Shown here piece after piece: positions 1-7,460 of a stretch of 29,976 nt of DNA. The first letter of the stretch is position 1, and each line of letters opens with the position of its first letter. Position numbers and translations under genes: made by a program. A model generated the notes under the pieces. That model was not told the origin of the DNA, did not search any database, and saw nothing but the letters and a program-made list of their open reading frames with translations. The stretch lies in contig DAITMV010000018.1 of assembly GCA_036834985.1 (NCBI GenBank), positions 1 through 29,976 of the forward strand, read 5' to 3'. This stretch comes from DAITMV01 sp036834985. Lineage in GTDB: Bacteria; Pseudomonadota; Gammaproteobacteria; Burkholderiales; Burkholderiaceae_B.

Positions 1-572
1 GTGTTAAAAAATCGGGTGGATCGGTCGTAGATCGTCAGTACACCAACGACAAGGCAACTGACTTTAACGCCATTTTGACGGCAGTGAAGGCCAAAAGCCC
101 TGACCTAGTGTTCTACGGCGGCATGGATGCGCAAGCGGGCCCCATGCTGCGTCAAATGAAACAGTTGGGTATTAACGCCACCCTGATGGGCGGCGATGGT
201 ATCTGTACGGCAGAGTTAACCAAGCTGGGTGGCGATAATGTCGGTAAAAACGTGATTTGCGGCGAAGGGGGGATGGCCTTGTCCAAGATGCCAGGCGGCC
301 CGGCATTTGAAAAGCGTTACAAAGACACGTTCAAGTCAGACATTCAGGTGTACGCGCCCTTTGTCTACGACGCCACAATGGTATTGGGATTGGCTATGGA
401 AAAAGCCAAATCGGCTGACCCCAAAAAATACCTGCCCGAATTGGCAAAAATCCAGTACAAAGGTGTGATTGGCCCGATCAGCTTTGACAGCAAAGGCGAT
501 ATCAAGAACGGGGCCATTACTTTAAATACCTATGATGCGGGTAAAAAAGCACCTTTGGTGGTTATCCAGTAA
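1..572 (+). CDS. Branched-chain amino-acid ABC transporter substrate-binding protein (3' part)
   Basis: This is the C-terminal ~189 residues of a periplasmic binding protein of the LivK/Leu-Ile-Val type (type 1 periplasmic binding fold). The reading frame is open from the window edge (frame starting at base 3), so the gene begins upstream and its signal peptide is not visible. The segment FYGGMDAQAGPMLRQMKQLG and the later YAPFVYDATMVLGLAMEKA are typical of the family. The protein would bind a branched-chain amino acid or related small amide or acid in the periplasm and deliver it to a LivHMGF-type permease, which is not in this window. The substrate cannot be deduced. A strong hairpin terminator follows 19 bases after the stop codon, so the gene ends its transcription unit. 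Confidence 0.9.
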   Translation, partial: VKKSGGSVVDRQYTNDKATDFNAILTAVKAKSPDLVFYGGMDAQAGPMLRQMKQLGINATLMGGDGICTAELTKLGGDNVGKNVICGEGGMALSKMPGGPAFEKRYKDTFKSDIQVYAPFVYDATMVLGLAMEKAKSADPKKYLPELAKIQYKGVIGPISFDSKGDIKNGAITLNTYDAGKKAPLVVIQ

Positions 573-590
573 GCATCTGTTTTAAAAACA

Positions 591-617
591 AAAAAGCCAC
601 CTTACGGTGGCTTTTTT
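591..617. terminator. Bidirectional rho-independent terminator
   Basis: An 11-bp perfect stem (591-601 with 606-616) closes on a TTAC loop. It has a T run on the plus strand and, because the left arm begins with A residues, an equivalent T run on the minus strand. It lies between the convergent binding-protein and cytochrome c genes and can serve both. Confidence 0.9.
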
Positions 618-677
618 GTTGGCCAGTTTTGCAGCCCTAGACCCGTTACATACTGTTCTGGGCCCCGGCGGTCACCA

Positions 678-992
678 TTACAGAGACAACACCCACTTGG
701 TCAGGGCTTTGGCTTCATCAGCGCTGACTTGTGGTTGGGCTGGCATCGGAATTTGACCCCACACACCCGTACCACCCTTTTGGATCTTACTGATCAGGTG
801 AGCTTCTGCACCTTTGTCGCCCTTGTATTTGGCGGCGACGTCTTTGTAGGCTGGGCCTACAATTTTCTTGTCTACGGCGTGGCAGGCCAAGCAGTTCTTG
901 GCTTTTGCCAAATCCAGACCTTCAGCCGCATGGGCTCCCATTGACATGGATGCCAATAAAAGGCCAGCCAACACCCCCATTTGTTTACTCAT
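678..992 (-). CDS. Small periplasmic class I cytochrome c (c551/c552 type)
   Basis: A 104-residue monohaem cytochrome c. Residues 1-22 form a Sec signal peptide ending in AHA. The haem-binding motif CLACH is at residues 34-38, and the sixth ligand is probably Met83 in the segment GQIPMPAQP, which matches the c8/c551 subfamily. Such proteins carry electrons between periplasmic or membrane respiratory complexes; the partner is not shown here. The ATG is preceded by AGAGGAG at good distance, which supports this start. It is a single gene, convergent with the binding-protein gene and divergent from the small Trp-rich gene. Confidence 0.93.
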   Translation of the reverse strand: MSKQMGVLAGLLLASMSMGAHAAEGLDLAKAKNCLACHAVDKKIVGPAYKDVAAKYKGDKGAEAHLISKIQKGGTGVWGQIPMPAQPQVSADEAKALTKWVLSL

Positions 993-1085
993 CGCCCAAC
1001 TCCTCTCGTGATAATGTTGTATTAACTCATAACGTTCAGCCCACCATTTTGGCAGACATCATTATGTGACGCCATACATTCGCGC

Positions 1086-1388
1086 ATGCTATTTGTATTG
1101 ATCGGTTGCTTGCTAATCGCCCTGAAGCTGTTTCAGGTCAGCCCGTTTGCCATGTGGTCATGGTGGTGGGTGGTATTGCCATTGATGGTTGCAGTGATAT
1201 GGTTTGAGTTGATTGAACCTATGTTTGGACTGGATCTGGCGCGTGAGAAGCGGGAGTACGACCGATTATCCAAAAGGCTGTTAAAGCCAGTCCGCGCCAA
1301 GCGTGACAGAGGTGATCACCCCGCCCGATCAGAGCACATCAACAAGGGTGCGAGACAGCGACTCGCGCCACCGTCCCGCCGGCTGTAG
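1086..1388 (+). CDS. Small Trp-rich membrane protein
   Basis: A 100-residue protein with two hydrophobic segments (about residues 2-18 and 22-42). The second contains the cluster MWSWWWVVLPLM. A charged segment follows (FGLDLAREKREYDRLSKRLL) and then a basic, low-complexity tail. This matches the pattern of the small Trp-rich protein family seen in Burkholderiales (TIGR04438 as I recall it), which has no known function. The basic tail after about residue 70 is less conserved-looking. No clear Shine-Dalgarno sequence precedes the ATG. The stop codon lies one base from the ilvD stop codon on the other strand, so the two genes converge with no space for a terminator. Confidence 0.75.
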   Translation: MLFVLIGCLLIALKLFQVSPFAMWSWWWVVLPLMVAVIWFELIEPMFGLDLAREKREYDRLSKRLLKPVRAKRDRGDHPARSEHINKGARQRLAPPSRRL

Positions 1389-1389
1389 C

Positions 1390-3081
1390 TTATTTGAGCG
1401 ACAGATTTGCATCCGTCACGGCACCCAGGCTAGAACATGAGGCCAGTGCTCCAAACTTCGCCAGTACACCGGACGTGTACTTGGGGGCAGGTTGAACCCA
1501 TGCGGCCTTGCGTTGGGCCAGTTCTTCGTCACTGATGTTCAGTTGCAGAAGCTTTTGTGTTGCATCAATCGTGATCGAATCGCCTTCTTTTACAAAAGCG
1601 ATGGGCCCGCCGACATAGGCTTCAGGTGCTACGTGACCTACCACCATGCCCCAAGTGCCCCCGGAGAATCGACCGTCCGTAATAAAACCAACGGATTCGC
1701 CCAAGCCCTTGCCGATAATGGCCGACGTGGGTGACAGCATCTCGGGCATGCCCGGGCCACCTTTGGGGCCCAGATAACGCAAGACCAGAATATCCCCGGC
1801 CTTGATTTGATCATTCATGATCGCATCCATCGCCGATGGTTCATCTTCAAATACCCGGGCCGGGCCAGTAATCACAGGGTTTTTAAGGCCGGTGATTTTC
1901 GCAACGCTGCCATTGGGTGCCAGGTTACCCTTCAAAATAGCCAGGTGCCCCTGCTTGTACAGGGCTTTTTCGATCGGCATGATTACATCCTGATCAGCGC
2001 GTGGCTGGTCCGGTACATCGGCCAACACCTCGGCGATGGTTTTACCCAGAATGGTCATGCAATCGCCGTGTAACAGGCCTGCGTTGAGCAAAATCTTCAT
2101 CACCTGGGGGATACCGCCCGCCTTGTGAAGATCGGTCGCGACGTACTGACCTGATGGTTTGAGGTTGCAAATAACGGGTACACGCTGGCGAATGGCCTCG
2201 AAATCGTCGATTGTCCAGTCAATGTCGGCTGCGTGGGCAATCGCCAAAAAGTGCAATACCGCGTTCGTAGATCCCCCCGTAGCCATGATGACTGCAACCG
2301 TGTTTTCGATGGATTTGCGGGTGATGATGTCGCGAGGTTTGAGGTCTTTTTTAACGGCTTCGACCAGCACGCGGGCAGATTCTGCAGCGGAGTCGATTTT
2401 TTCGCGGTCAATATTCGACATCGTTGACGAGTAGGGCAGGCTCATGCCCAGCGCCTCAAACGCAGAGCTCATGGTGTTGGCGGTGTACATGCCACCACAG
2501 GAACCGGAGCTGGGGCAAGCCCTTTTCTCGATTTCTTTGAAGTCCACTTCGCTCATGCGCCCAGCGGAAAATTCGCCCACGGCTTCAAAGGACGATACGA
2601 TGGTCAGATCTTTGCCTTTGTAGTGGCCAGGCTTGATGGTACCGCCGTACACGTAGATGCCAGGCACGTTCATGCGGGCCAGCGCAATCATGCCGCCGGG
2701 CATGTTTTTATCGCAACCGCCGATGACAACAATCCCGTCCATCCACTGACCTTGCACGCAGGTCTCGATACAGTCGGCAATCACTTCGCGCGACACCAGC
2801 GAATACTTCATCCCTTCGGTGCCCATGGACATCCCGTCGGAAATCGTGGGGGTGCCAAAAATCTGTGGGTTGGCGCCCGCCTCGCGGACCGCTGCGACCG
2901 CTACATCAGCCAGTGGCTGCAAGCCTGAGTTGCACGGAGTAATGGTCGAGTGACCATTGGCCACGCCGATCATGGGTTTGTCGAAATCGGATTCCTGGTA
3001 GCCCATGGCGTAGTACATTGCCCGATTGGGAGAGCGGTTAACGCCTTGCGTGATGTTTTTGGAGCGACGGTTAAAAGCCAT
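1390..3081 (-). CDS. ilvD: Dihydroxy-acid dehydratase
   Basis: IlvD removes water from 2,3-dihydroxy-isovalerate and 2,3-dihydroxy-3-methylvalerate in the valine, isoleucine, leucine and pantothenate pathways. The frame is open further upstream, but I place the start at the ATG giving MAFNRRSKNITQGV, the usual family N-terminus. This yields 563 residues, the normal length. The iron-sulfur cysteines are visible at C50 (NGHSTITPC), C123 (GGCDKNMPGG) and C195 (CPSSGSCGGMYT), the pattern of the [2Fe-2S]-type enzymes of this family. It is divergent from lgt across about 140 bases. Its 3' end abuts the small Trp-rich gene. Confidence 0.97.
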   Translation of the reverse strand: MAFNRRSKNITQGVNRSPNRAMYYAMGYQESDFDKPMIGVANGHSTITPCNSGLQPLADVAVAAVREAGANPQIFGTPTISDGMSMGTEGMKYSLVSREVIADCIETCVQGQWMDGIVVIGGCDKNMPGGMIALARMNVPGIYVYGGTIKPGHYKGKDLTIVSSFEAVGEFSAGRMSEVDFKEIEKRACPSSGSCGGMYTANTMSSAFEALGMSLPYSSTMSNIDREKIDSAAESARVLVEAVKKDLKPRDIITRKSIENTVAVIMATGGSTNAVLHFLAIAHAADIDWTIDDFEAIRQRVPVICNLKPSGQYVATDLHKAGGIPQVMKILLNAGLLHGDCMTILGKTIAEVLADVPDQPRADQDVIMPIEKALYKQGHLAILKGNLAPNGSVAKITGLKNPVITGPARVFEDEPSAMDAIMNDQIKAGDILVLRYLGPKGGPGMPEMLSPTSAIIGKGLGESVGFITDGRFSGGTWGMVVGHVAPEAYVGGPIAFVKEGDSITIDATQKLLQLNISDEELAQRKAAWVQPAPKYTSGVLAKFGALASCSSLGAVTDANLSLK

Positions 3082-3222
3082 GATGATTTTTGTAAGTGAC
3101 AGTTGCCAAGCTGCGAATTTACCATTTTCGAGGCCAAAGCGCCCAAGCTTGTCATGCGCATTAGTGCACAATACGGGCTGTCGATTAACCAGACTCATCA
3201 CTTCATGACTATTCATTCGATC

Positions 3223-4026
3223 ATGGTTCACCCCCAGTTTGACCCGGTTGCCCTCTCGCTGGGGCCCATTGCCATTCGCTGGTACGGTTTGATGTATTTG
3301 ATTGCATTCGCTTTTTTTCTGATTCTAGGGCGTATGCGCCTTAAGACCCAGGATAAGCTCACCGTGGAAGACCTCGACAACCTGCTGACACTGGGAGTGT
3401 TGGGGGTCGTGTTGGGGGGGCGTCTGGGTTACGTTTTGTTTTATAAACCCGCTTATTATTTTGCCCATCCGACCGAGATCTTCGCTGTATGGCAAGGCGG
3501 TATGTCTTTTCACGGTGGTTTTTTAGGCGTGCTTCTGGTTGTGTATTTGTACGCGCGCAACAAGGGCTGGTCGTTCTGGAACATTATCGATTTTGTGGCA
3601 CCTACGGTACCTGTCGGGTTGGGCGCCGGACGCCTGGGCAACTTTATCAACGGCGAACTGTGGGGCCGGCCCACCGATGGCACCTGGGGCATGATTTTTC
3701 CGCAGGCGGGCGACGCGCTTCCAAGGCACCCGTCACAACTCTATCAAATGGCACTTGAGGGCCTGGTGTTCTTTATCGTGTTGTGGTGGTTCTCTTCCAA
3801 GCCACGCCCCAAAGCTGCCGTGTCAGGTGTGTTTTTGATTGGTTACGGCCTCGCACGGTTTACGGTGGAGTTTGCGCGTGAGCCTGACCGGTTTTTGGGT
3901 ACCTTGGCGCTGGGCTTAAGTATGGGCCAGTGGTTATCCGCACCGATGGTGCTGGCGGGTATTGGGTTGCTGTCGTGGTCTTATCATCAGGCGGATAAGG
4001 CTCAGGACAAGGTCAAGGTAGCTTAA
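3223..4026 (+). CDS. lgt: Prolipoprotein diacylglyceryl transferase
   Basis: Lgt transfers diacylglycerol from phosphatidylglycerol to the lipobox cysteine of prolipoproteins in the inner membrane. The family signature is present as GRLGNFINGELWGRP. The segment MSFHGGFLG carries the conserved histidine, and several hydrophobic segments fit a polytopic membrane protein. I chose the ATG giving MVHPQFDPVALSLGP (267 residues) because family members begin at this point. An in-frame ATG at 3205 is also possible, and neither has a clear Shine-Dalgarno sequence. The frame stays open upstream to 3103, but that part is not Lgt-like. BamE, with its lipobox, is one client encoded in this window. Confidence 0.95.
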   Translation: MVHPQFDPVALSLGPIAIRWYGLMYLIAFAFFLILGRMRLKTQDKLTVEDLDNLLTLGVLGVVLGGRLGYVLFYKPAYYFAHPTEIFAVWQGGMSFHGGFLGVLLVVYLYARNKGWSFWNIIDFVAPTVPVGLGAGRLGNFINGELWGRPTDGTWGMIFPQAGDALPRHPSQLYQMALEGLVFFIVLWWFSSKPRPKAAVSGVFLIGYGLARFTVEFAREPDRFLGTLALGLSMGQWLSAPMVLAGIGLLSWSYHQADKAQDKVKVA

Positions 4027-4088
4027 GTTCGTTTAAGGGAACGAACCATTGGCGGATGCTACTTAAGGGCGGACGGGTGATTAACCCG
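4027..4088 (+). other. Two hairpins between lgt and the downstream gene
   Basis: Immediately after the lgt stop codon lies a perfect 7-bp inverted repeat (GTTCGTT 4027-4033, AACGAAC 4040-4046). A second 5-bp one follows (CGGGT 4074-4078, ACCCG 4084-4088), trailed by a pyrimidine-rich stretch. Neither has a proper T run, so they are at best weak terminators or processing/attenuation elements before the gene at 4115. Confidence 0.4.
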
Positions 4089-4114
4089 CATCTTTCTCTC
4101 TTAAGGATCTTCAC

Positions 4115-4597
4115 ATGCAAGCCACTCCAACACAATCGCCCTTGTATATAACGACTTACGTTAGCCCGCCTCTTGAAATGGAGCAGGATCGAACCCACAA
4201 CAGCCTGGCCACTACCGGCATTATGAACCGAAGGGAGTGGCTAGGAACCCTGCTCAATGCGCAGGGCATGGCTGGTGCGGCTTTGAGTATCGCGACGGCC
4301 GCCCTGATGGTAAAAGATCCCGCTATTGACAACAAACTGTCTATCGCCACAATCACATTCGCTATTGGCAGTCTCATTGGGGGTTTATTGAGGCATGCGG
4401 GGCCTGGGGTCATCAATCGGGTAGCGGGCTGGATGGCGGGCTCTAAGGACCCTCTGTTTAACGCCGTTGACGTCGTGCACACTGCCAGCCTGGCAACAGG
4501 AATTGCCTCGGCGGTGATAGCTCATCAGCACGGGTCTGTTTCTGAACCGCTGGCGATTGCAACCATGGCGTCTAATGCTGTTAAATTCTTCGCTTAA
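4115..4597 (+). CDS. Hypothetical membrane protein
   Basis: A 160-residue protein I do not recognise. Residues 1-45 are polar with no signal peptide. Three glycine/alanine-rich hydrophobic segments follow, at about 47-66 (AQGMAGAALSIATAALMV), 75-92 (LSIATITFAIGSLIGGLL) and 120-137, and a fourth possible segment lies near 145-159. This suggests a small inner-membrane protein with small-residue packing motifs. Coding is supported by AAGGA seven bases before the ATG and by a sensible hydropathy pattern. It follows lgt in the same direction and converges on the TSUP permease gene, with eight bases between the stop codons. No function is proposed. Confidence 0.6.
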   Translation: MQATPTQSPLYITTYVSPPLEMEQDRTHNSLATTGIMNRREWLGTLLNAQGMAGAALSIATAALMVKDPAIDNKLSIATITFAIGSLIGGLLRHAGPGVINRVAGWMAGSKDPLFNAVDVVHTASLATGIASAVIAHQHGSVSEPLAIATMASNAVKFFA

Positions 4598-4605
4598 CCG
4601 TTGGG

Positions 4606-5409
4606 TTATATGACCTTATAAGCCATCGACCCTGCCAGCGCGTACAGCAGGACTGCGAAAATCCGTTTTAAGATTTTCACCGGTAGCCGATGTGCCAGCT
4701 TGGCCCCTAACGGGGCTGTCAACACACTCATCGCCGATACGCTCAGCAAGCCGGGCACATATAGGTATCCCAGGGTGCCTGTTGGTAAACCTGGTTGATT
4801 CCATCCGTTGTAGATGTAGCTGACCGACGAAAAAATCGCAATCGGAAACCCAATGGCCGCGGAAGTGGCCACTGCGTGCCTTACGTTGACATTACACCAG
4901 GTCATAAATGGCACCGACATAAAGCCGCCGCCAGCACCCACGATACTCGACAAGGTGCCGATCAGGGTACCGACCGTGCCCATGCCCACAGGCCCCGGTA
5001 ACTGGCGAGTGGGCTTGGGCTTTTTATCCAGCAGCATTTGGGTGGCTGAAAACGCGACAAATACACTGAAAAATATACCCAGCTCGCGGGTCGGCATGAG
5101 GTTGGCAATTTTTGCGCCGATGATGCTGCCGATCAGCAGACCTGGCGTGATTTTCTTGACCACGGACCACAGCACAGCCCGGGCCTGGTGATGGGCGCGC
5201 AGACTTGAAACACTGGTAAACGCAATAATACCGAGAGACGTACCAATCGACACATGCAGGATGTGTTCTTGGGGAACACCATGCTGGGCCAGCAGGTAGC
5301 TTAAAAAGGGCACCAGTATCATACCGCCGCCAATGCCCAACAGGCCTGCCAGCAAGCCGCTAAAAATACCCAAAAACACCAAGGGAAGGACAAAAGGCAG
5401 GTCGAACAT
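4606..5409 (-). CDS. TSUP family permease (TauE/SafE type)
   Basis: A 267-residue polytopic membrane protein of the sulfite exporter TauE/SafE (TSUP) family. The family's duplicated glycine-rich signatures are visible as GLLAGLLGIGGGMILVPFL near residues 19-37 and as GTLSSIVGAGGGFMSVPFM in the second half. Members transport sulfite, sulfoacetate or other small sulfur-containing or carboxylate anions; the substrate here cannot be told. No Shine-Dalgarno sequence is seen before the ATG. The start codon lies only 26 bases beyond the T run of the 6S RNA terminator, so any dedicated promoter must overlap the ssrS region. Confidence 0.9.
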   Translation of the reverse strand: MFDLPFVLPLVFLGIFSGLLAGLLGIGGGMILVPFLSYLLAQHGVPQEHILHVSIGTSLGIIAFTSVSSLRAHHQARAVLWSVVKKITPGLLIGSIIGAKIANLMPTRELGIFFSVFVAFSATQMLLDKKPKPTRQLPGPVGMGTVGTLIGTLSSIVGAGGGFMSVPFMTWCNVNVRHAVATSAAIGFPIAIFSSVSYIYNGWNQPGLPTGTLGYLYVPGLLSVSAMSVLTAPLGAKLAHRLPVKILKRIFAVLLYALAGSMAYKVI

Positions 5410-5435
5410 GATTTGAATGGGCGGCTAAGGTAATA

Positions 5436-5468
5436 ATAAAAAAAGACGCTGGCTCAGTAGCCAGCGTC
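5436..5468 (-). terminator. Rho-independent terminator of 6S RNA
   Basis: On the minus strand a perfect 10-bp stem (5459-5468 with 5445-5454, GACGCTGGCT paired with AGCCAGCGTC) closes on a four-base loop and is followed by seven T residues. It lies just after the predicted 3' end of the 6S RNA. Confidence 0.92.
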
Positions 5469-5477
5469 CTTTTGGTG

Positions 5478-5661
5478 GGGATCCCCGCGAATGCCGCGTA
5501 GGCCGTATCCCTGAACCAAAAGGTTCAAGGTGGTCACTGTTTCCGAGCCTTCAGGTTCACCCGACGGAGGGGCGATCACACCAGCTACATGAGGAACTGC
5601 GACCAAGGGTACGTATTGGTTCACGGAATTTGGCACTTAACCGCAAACACCGCAGGGAGTA
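5478..5661 (-). ncRNA. ssrS: 6S RNA
   Basis: The non-coding stretch between zapA and the terminator is about 180 nt, the usual size of 6S RNA, and sits directly downstream of zapA, the classic position. On the minus strand the 5' segment CCCTGCG (5651-5657) can pair with the 3' segment CGCGGGG (5483-5489) to form the closing stem. Inside, the sequence CCTTGAACCTTTTGGTTCAG forms the short hairpin often seen at the central bubble of betaproteobacterial 6S RNAs. 6S RNA mimics an open promoter and sequesters the sigma-70 RNA polymerase holoenzyme in stationary phase. The exact ends are estimates. A 60-residue open frame crosses the region but has no coding character. Confidence 0.85.
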
Positions 5662-5667
5662 AATCGA

Positions 5668-6030
5668 TCACTCAGATAACAAAGAACCGTTTTGCTGGTA
5701 GCCTGTTTTATGTACCGCAGTGCCAGCCAGCGCTTGGTCCACAATCTGTGCGATGGAATTGATTTTACGCTCTAACACATCGATGTCCAGTCCAATCGAG
5801 GGTGAACTCGAATTGGTTTGGGTTTTGATGGCTTCATGAGCAATCTGCAATGCCGCCATGACGGCGATGCGGTCGATGCCAACAACGCGCCCGGAGTCAC
5901 GAATGTTGCCCATCTTGGCGTCTACCACGTCAACAGCCCGCAAAAGCGCCGAACGTTCTTCATCTGAGCAGGCGACGCGGAACTCACGCCCCATGATTTT
6001 GACATCAATTGTTTGCATGTTCTTTGCCAT
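5668..6030 (-). CDS. zapA: Cell division protein ZapA
   Basis: A 120-residue ZapA, which binds and cross-links FtsZ filaments at midcell. The N-terminal domain begins TIDVKIMGREFRVAC, typical of the family. A long alpha-helical segment (about residues 55-105) would form the coiled coil used for dimerisation and tetramerisation. The start shown (MAKNMQTIDV) overlaps the upstream zapB-like gene by 26 bases; the second methionine, at 6018, is an equally reasonable start. The 6S RNA gene begins a few bases after the stop codon, so the ssrS promoter lies inside zapA. Confidence 0.93.
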   Translation of the reverse strand: MAKNMQTIDVKIMGREFRVACSDEERSALLRAVDVVDAKMGNIRDSGRVVGIDRIAVMAALQIAHEAIKTQTNSSSPSIGLDIDVLERKINSIAQIVDQALAGTAVHKTGYQQNGSLLSE

Positions 6031-6247
6031 TACTTAATTCTAATTCCGGAAACCACTGATCAAGCATTTGATCAATCTGTTGTTGGGCAACTGTCAGCTT
6101 TTGATTGAGATGTTGATACTCGGATTCTACGCGCTCCAAACGCAGGTTAAGGCGCTGGTTTTCGTTGCGAGCGCTGGTCAGCGCAGCAACCAGACTGGTG
6201 ACCTTGGATGCAAGCTCGTCGAGTTGTTGTTGGGGCGTTTTTGTCAT
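6005..6247 (-). CDS. ZapB-like / TIGR02449-type coiled-coil protein
   Basis: An 80-residue, almost entirely coiled-coil protein (heptad-like leucines and polar residues from about residue 8 to 65, e.g. NENQRLNLRLERVE), ending in an acidic and then polar tail. Small coiled-coil proteins encoded just before zapA in beta- and gammaproteobacteria are annotated as ZapB-like or TIGR02449 and are thought to act with ZapA at the division ring. The assignment rests on position and coiled-coil character, not on a specific motif. The ATG directly abuts the TAA stop codon of exbD, suggesting coupled translation, and the 3' end overlaps zapA. Confidence 0.8.
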   Translation of the reverse strand: MTKTPQQQLDELASKVTSLVAALTSARNENQRLNLRLERVESEYQHLNQKLTVAQQQIDQMLDQWFPELELSNGKEHANN

Positions 6248-6676
6248 TTATTTTAACTCCGAGCCCGTAGGCAAGGTCACAAATCCGATTTTGGTCAGTC
6301 CCAGGGCCTGTGCGTGGCCCAGAACCTGCGCTACGGCTTCGTAGTGGGTCAATTTATCTGCCCTCAAGTGTATTTCAGGTTGAGGGGATTTTTTGGCATT
6401 GCTCGCCAAACGGGTCTTGAGTTCGTCCAATGAAACAGCATCTTGGTTCCAGAAAAATTGGTTTTTAGCATCAATACCGATTTCGATGGTGTCTGGTTTG
6501 GTTTGTGCAGTTTGAGCCGGCGCATTGGGTAAGTCGACCTTGATGGCGCTGGTCAGCAACGGTGCAGTGATGATAAATATCACCAGCAACACCAGCATCA
6601 CATCGACCAGCGGTGTGGTGTTGATGTCAGCCATGGGGGCTGATTTATTGCCCTCCTGAAACCCGCCAAAGGCCAT
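6248..6676 (-). CDS. exbD: Biopolymer transport protein ExbD
   Basis: A 142-residue ExbD/TolR-family protein with a short cytoplasmic N-terminus, one membrane segment (about residues 24-41, DVMLVLLVIFIITAPLL) and a periplasmic domain. The essential membrane aspartate is D25, in the motif TPLVDVMLVLL. With ExbB it forms the proton channel that energises TonB. The gene follows exbB after two bases. Membership of the ExbD rather than TolR branch is inferred from the adjacent tonB gene and the absence of tolA, tolB and pal. Confidence 0.92.
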   Translation of the reverse strand: MAFGGFQEGNKSAPMADINTTPLVDVMLVLLVIFIITAPLLTSAIKVDLPNAPAQTAQTKPDTIEIGIDAKNQFFWNQDAVSLDELKTRLASNAKKSPQPEIHLRADKLTHYEAVAQVLGHAQALGLTKIGFVTLPTGSELK

Positions 6677-6678
6677 GA

Positions 6679-7416
6679 TCAGGCTCCCACCCGGCCGCTG
6701 ACCGAGACTTGTGCATTCACAGGCAAGGGATCGGGTGTGTTGTTGGCTCGGCTGCCTGTGGTCAGCAGGGCGTGCAAATCGTGTGCAAAACCGTCCAGTT
6801 CCATGAGGGTCAGGCGGTTCAACCGAACATACGCGTTGTACGCCAATACGGCAGGAATTGCCACAGCCAGTCCCGCCGCGGTCATTACCAATGCCTCGCC
6901 CACTGGGCCCGCTACTTTCTCGATCTGAATTTGACCTTCAGAGGCAATCCCGATCAGGGCATGATAGATGCCCCAGACCGTTCCAAATAAACCAACAAAC
7001 GGCGCTGTTGAACCGATAGAGGCCAGGAAGGTCAACCCAGACTCTAAACGGGCTGACACTTCGTTGATGGATTGTCGCAAACCACGTGTCACCAGCTCAG
7101 AGCGATCCACGCCTGATTGCAAGGACCCATCATTTTCCAGCTTGGCCGCTTTGAGGCCGCGAGTGGCCAGCGGGCTGAAAATCTCTTCCGCATCACTGTC
7201 AATGAGGCGTGCAGTTGCATCTTCGAGGGTCGGAGCCGCCCAAAATTGTTCCAAAGCATCACTGGAGGTGCGTTTGATGCGCAATGACTGCCAGCCTTTG
7301 AGCAGAATGAAATACCAACTGAGCACGGACATGGCCAGCAGCAGATAACCAACGGTGTGTGAGACTCCGTCGGCTTGAGTCCAAAAATGCATGAGCCCTA
7401 ACTGATTTGTTTCCAT
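6679..7416 (-). CDS. exbB: Biopolymer transport protein ExbB (MotA/TolQ/ExbB proton channel)
   Basis: A 245-residue protein with three membrane segments (about residues 14-36, 125-147 and 165-187), the ExbB/TolQ topology. The segment SIGSTAPFVGLFGTVWGIYH is the strongly conserved MotA/TolQ/ExbB signature. It pairs with ExbD to convert proton flow into motion of TonB. I start at the ATG (METNQLGL) because AAGG lies six bases before it; a TTG two codons upstream is less likely. Order tonB-exbB-exbD on the minus strand. Confidence 0.93.
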   Translation of the reverse strand: METNQLGLMHFWTQADGVSHTVGYLLLAMSVLSWYFILLKGWQSLRIKRTSSDALEQFWAAPTLEDATARLIDSDAEEIFSPLATRGLKAAKLENDGSLQSGVDRSELVTRGLRQSINEVSARLESGLTFLASIGSTAPFVGLFGTVWGIYHALIGIASEGQIQIEKVAGPVGEALVMTAAGLAVAIPAVLAYNAYVRLNRLTLMELDGFAHDLHALLTTGSRANNTPDPLPVNAQVSVSGRVGA

Positions 7417-7460
7417 CCTCAACCTTTTTATGTACTACTTATAGAACGTACCGTACCCGA

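Noticed and set aside
3103..3222. N-terminal extension of lgt
   Set aside because: The extra 40 residues lack family similarity and overlap the divergent ilvD promoter region; family members begin near MVHPQFD.
4172..4199. CTTGAA-N16-CCCACA, resembling a sigma-32 promoter
   Set aside because: It lies inside the coding region of the 160-residue membrane protein with no heat-shock gene downstream, and is likely chance.
5454..5636. 60-codon open frame on the minus strand
   Set aside because: It lies entirely within the 6S RNA gene, has no Shine-Dalgarno sequence and the structure of the region explains it.
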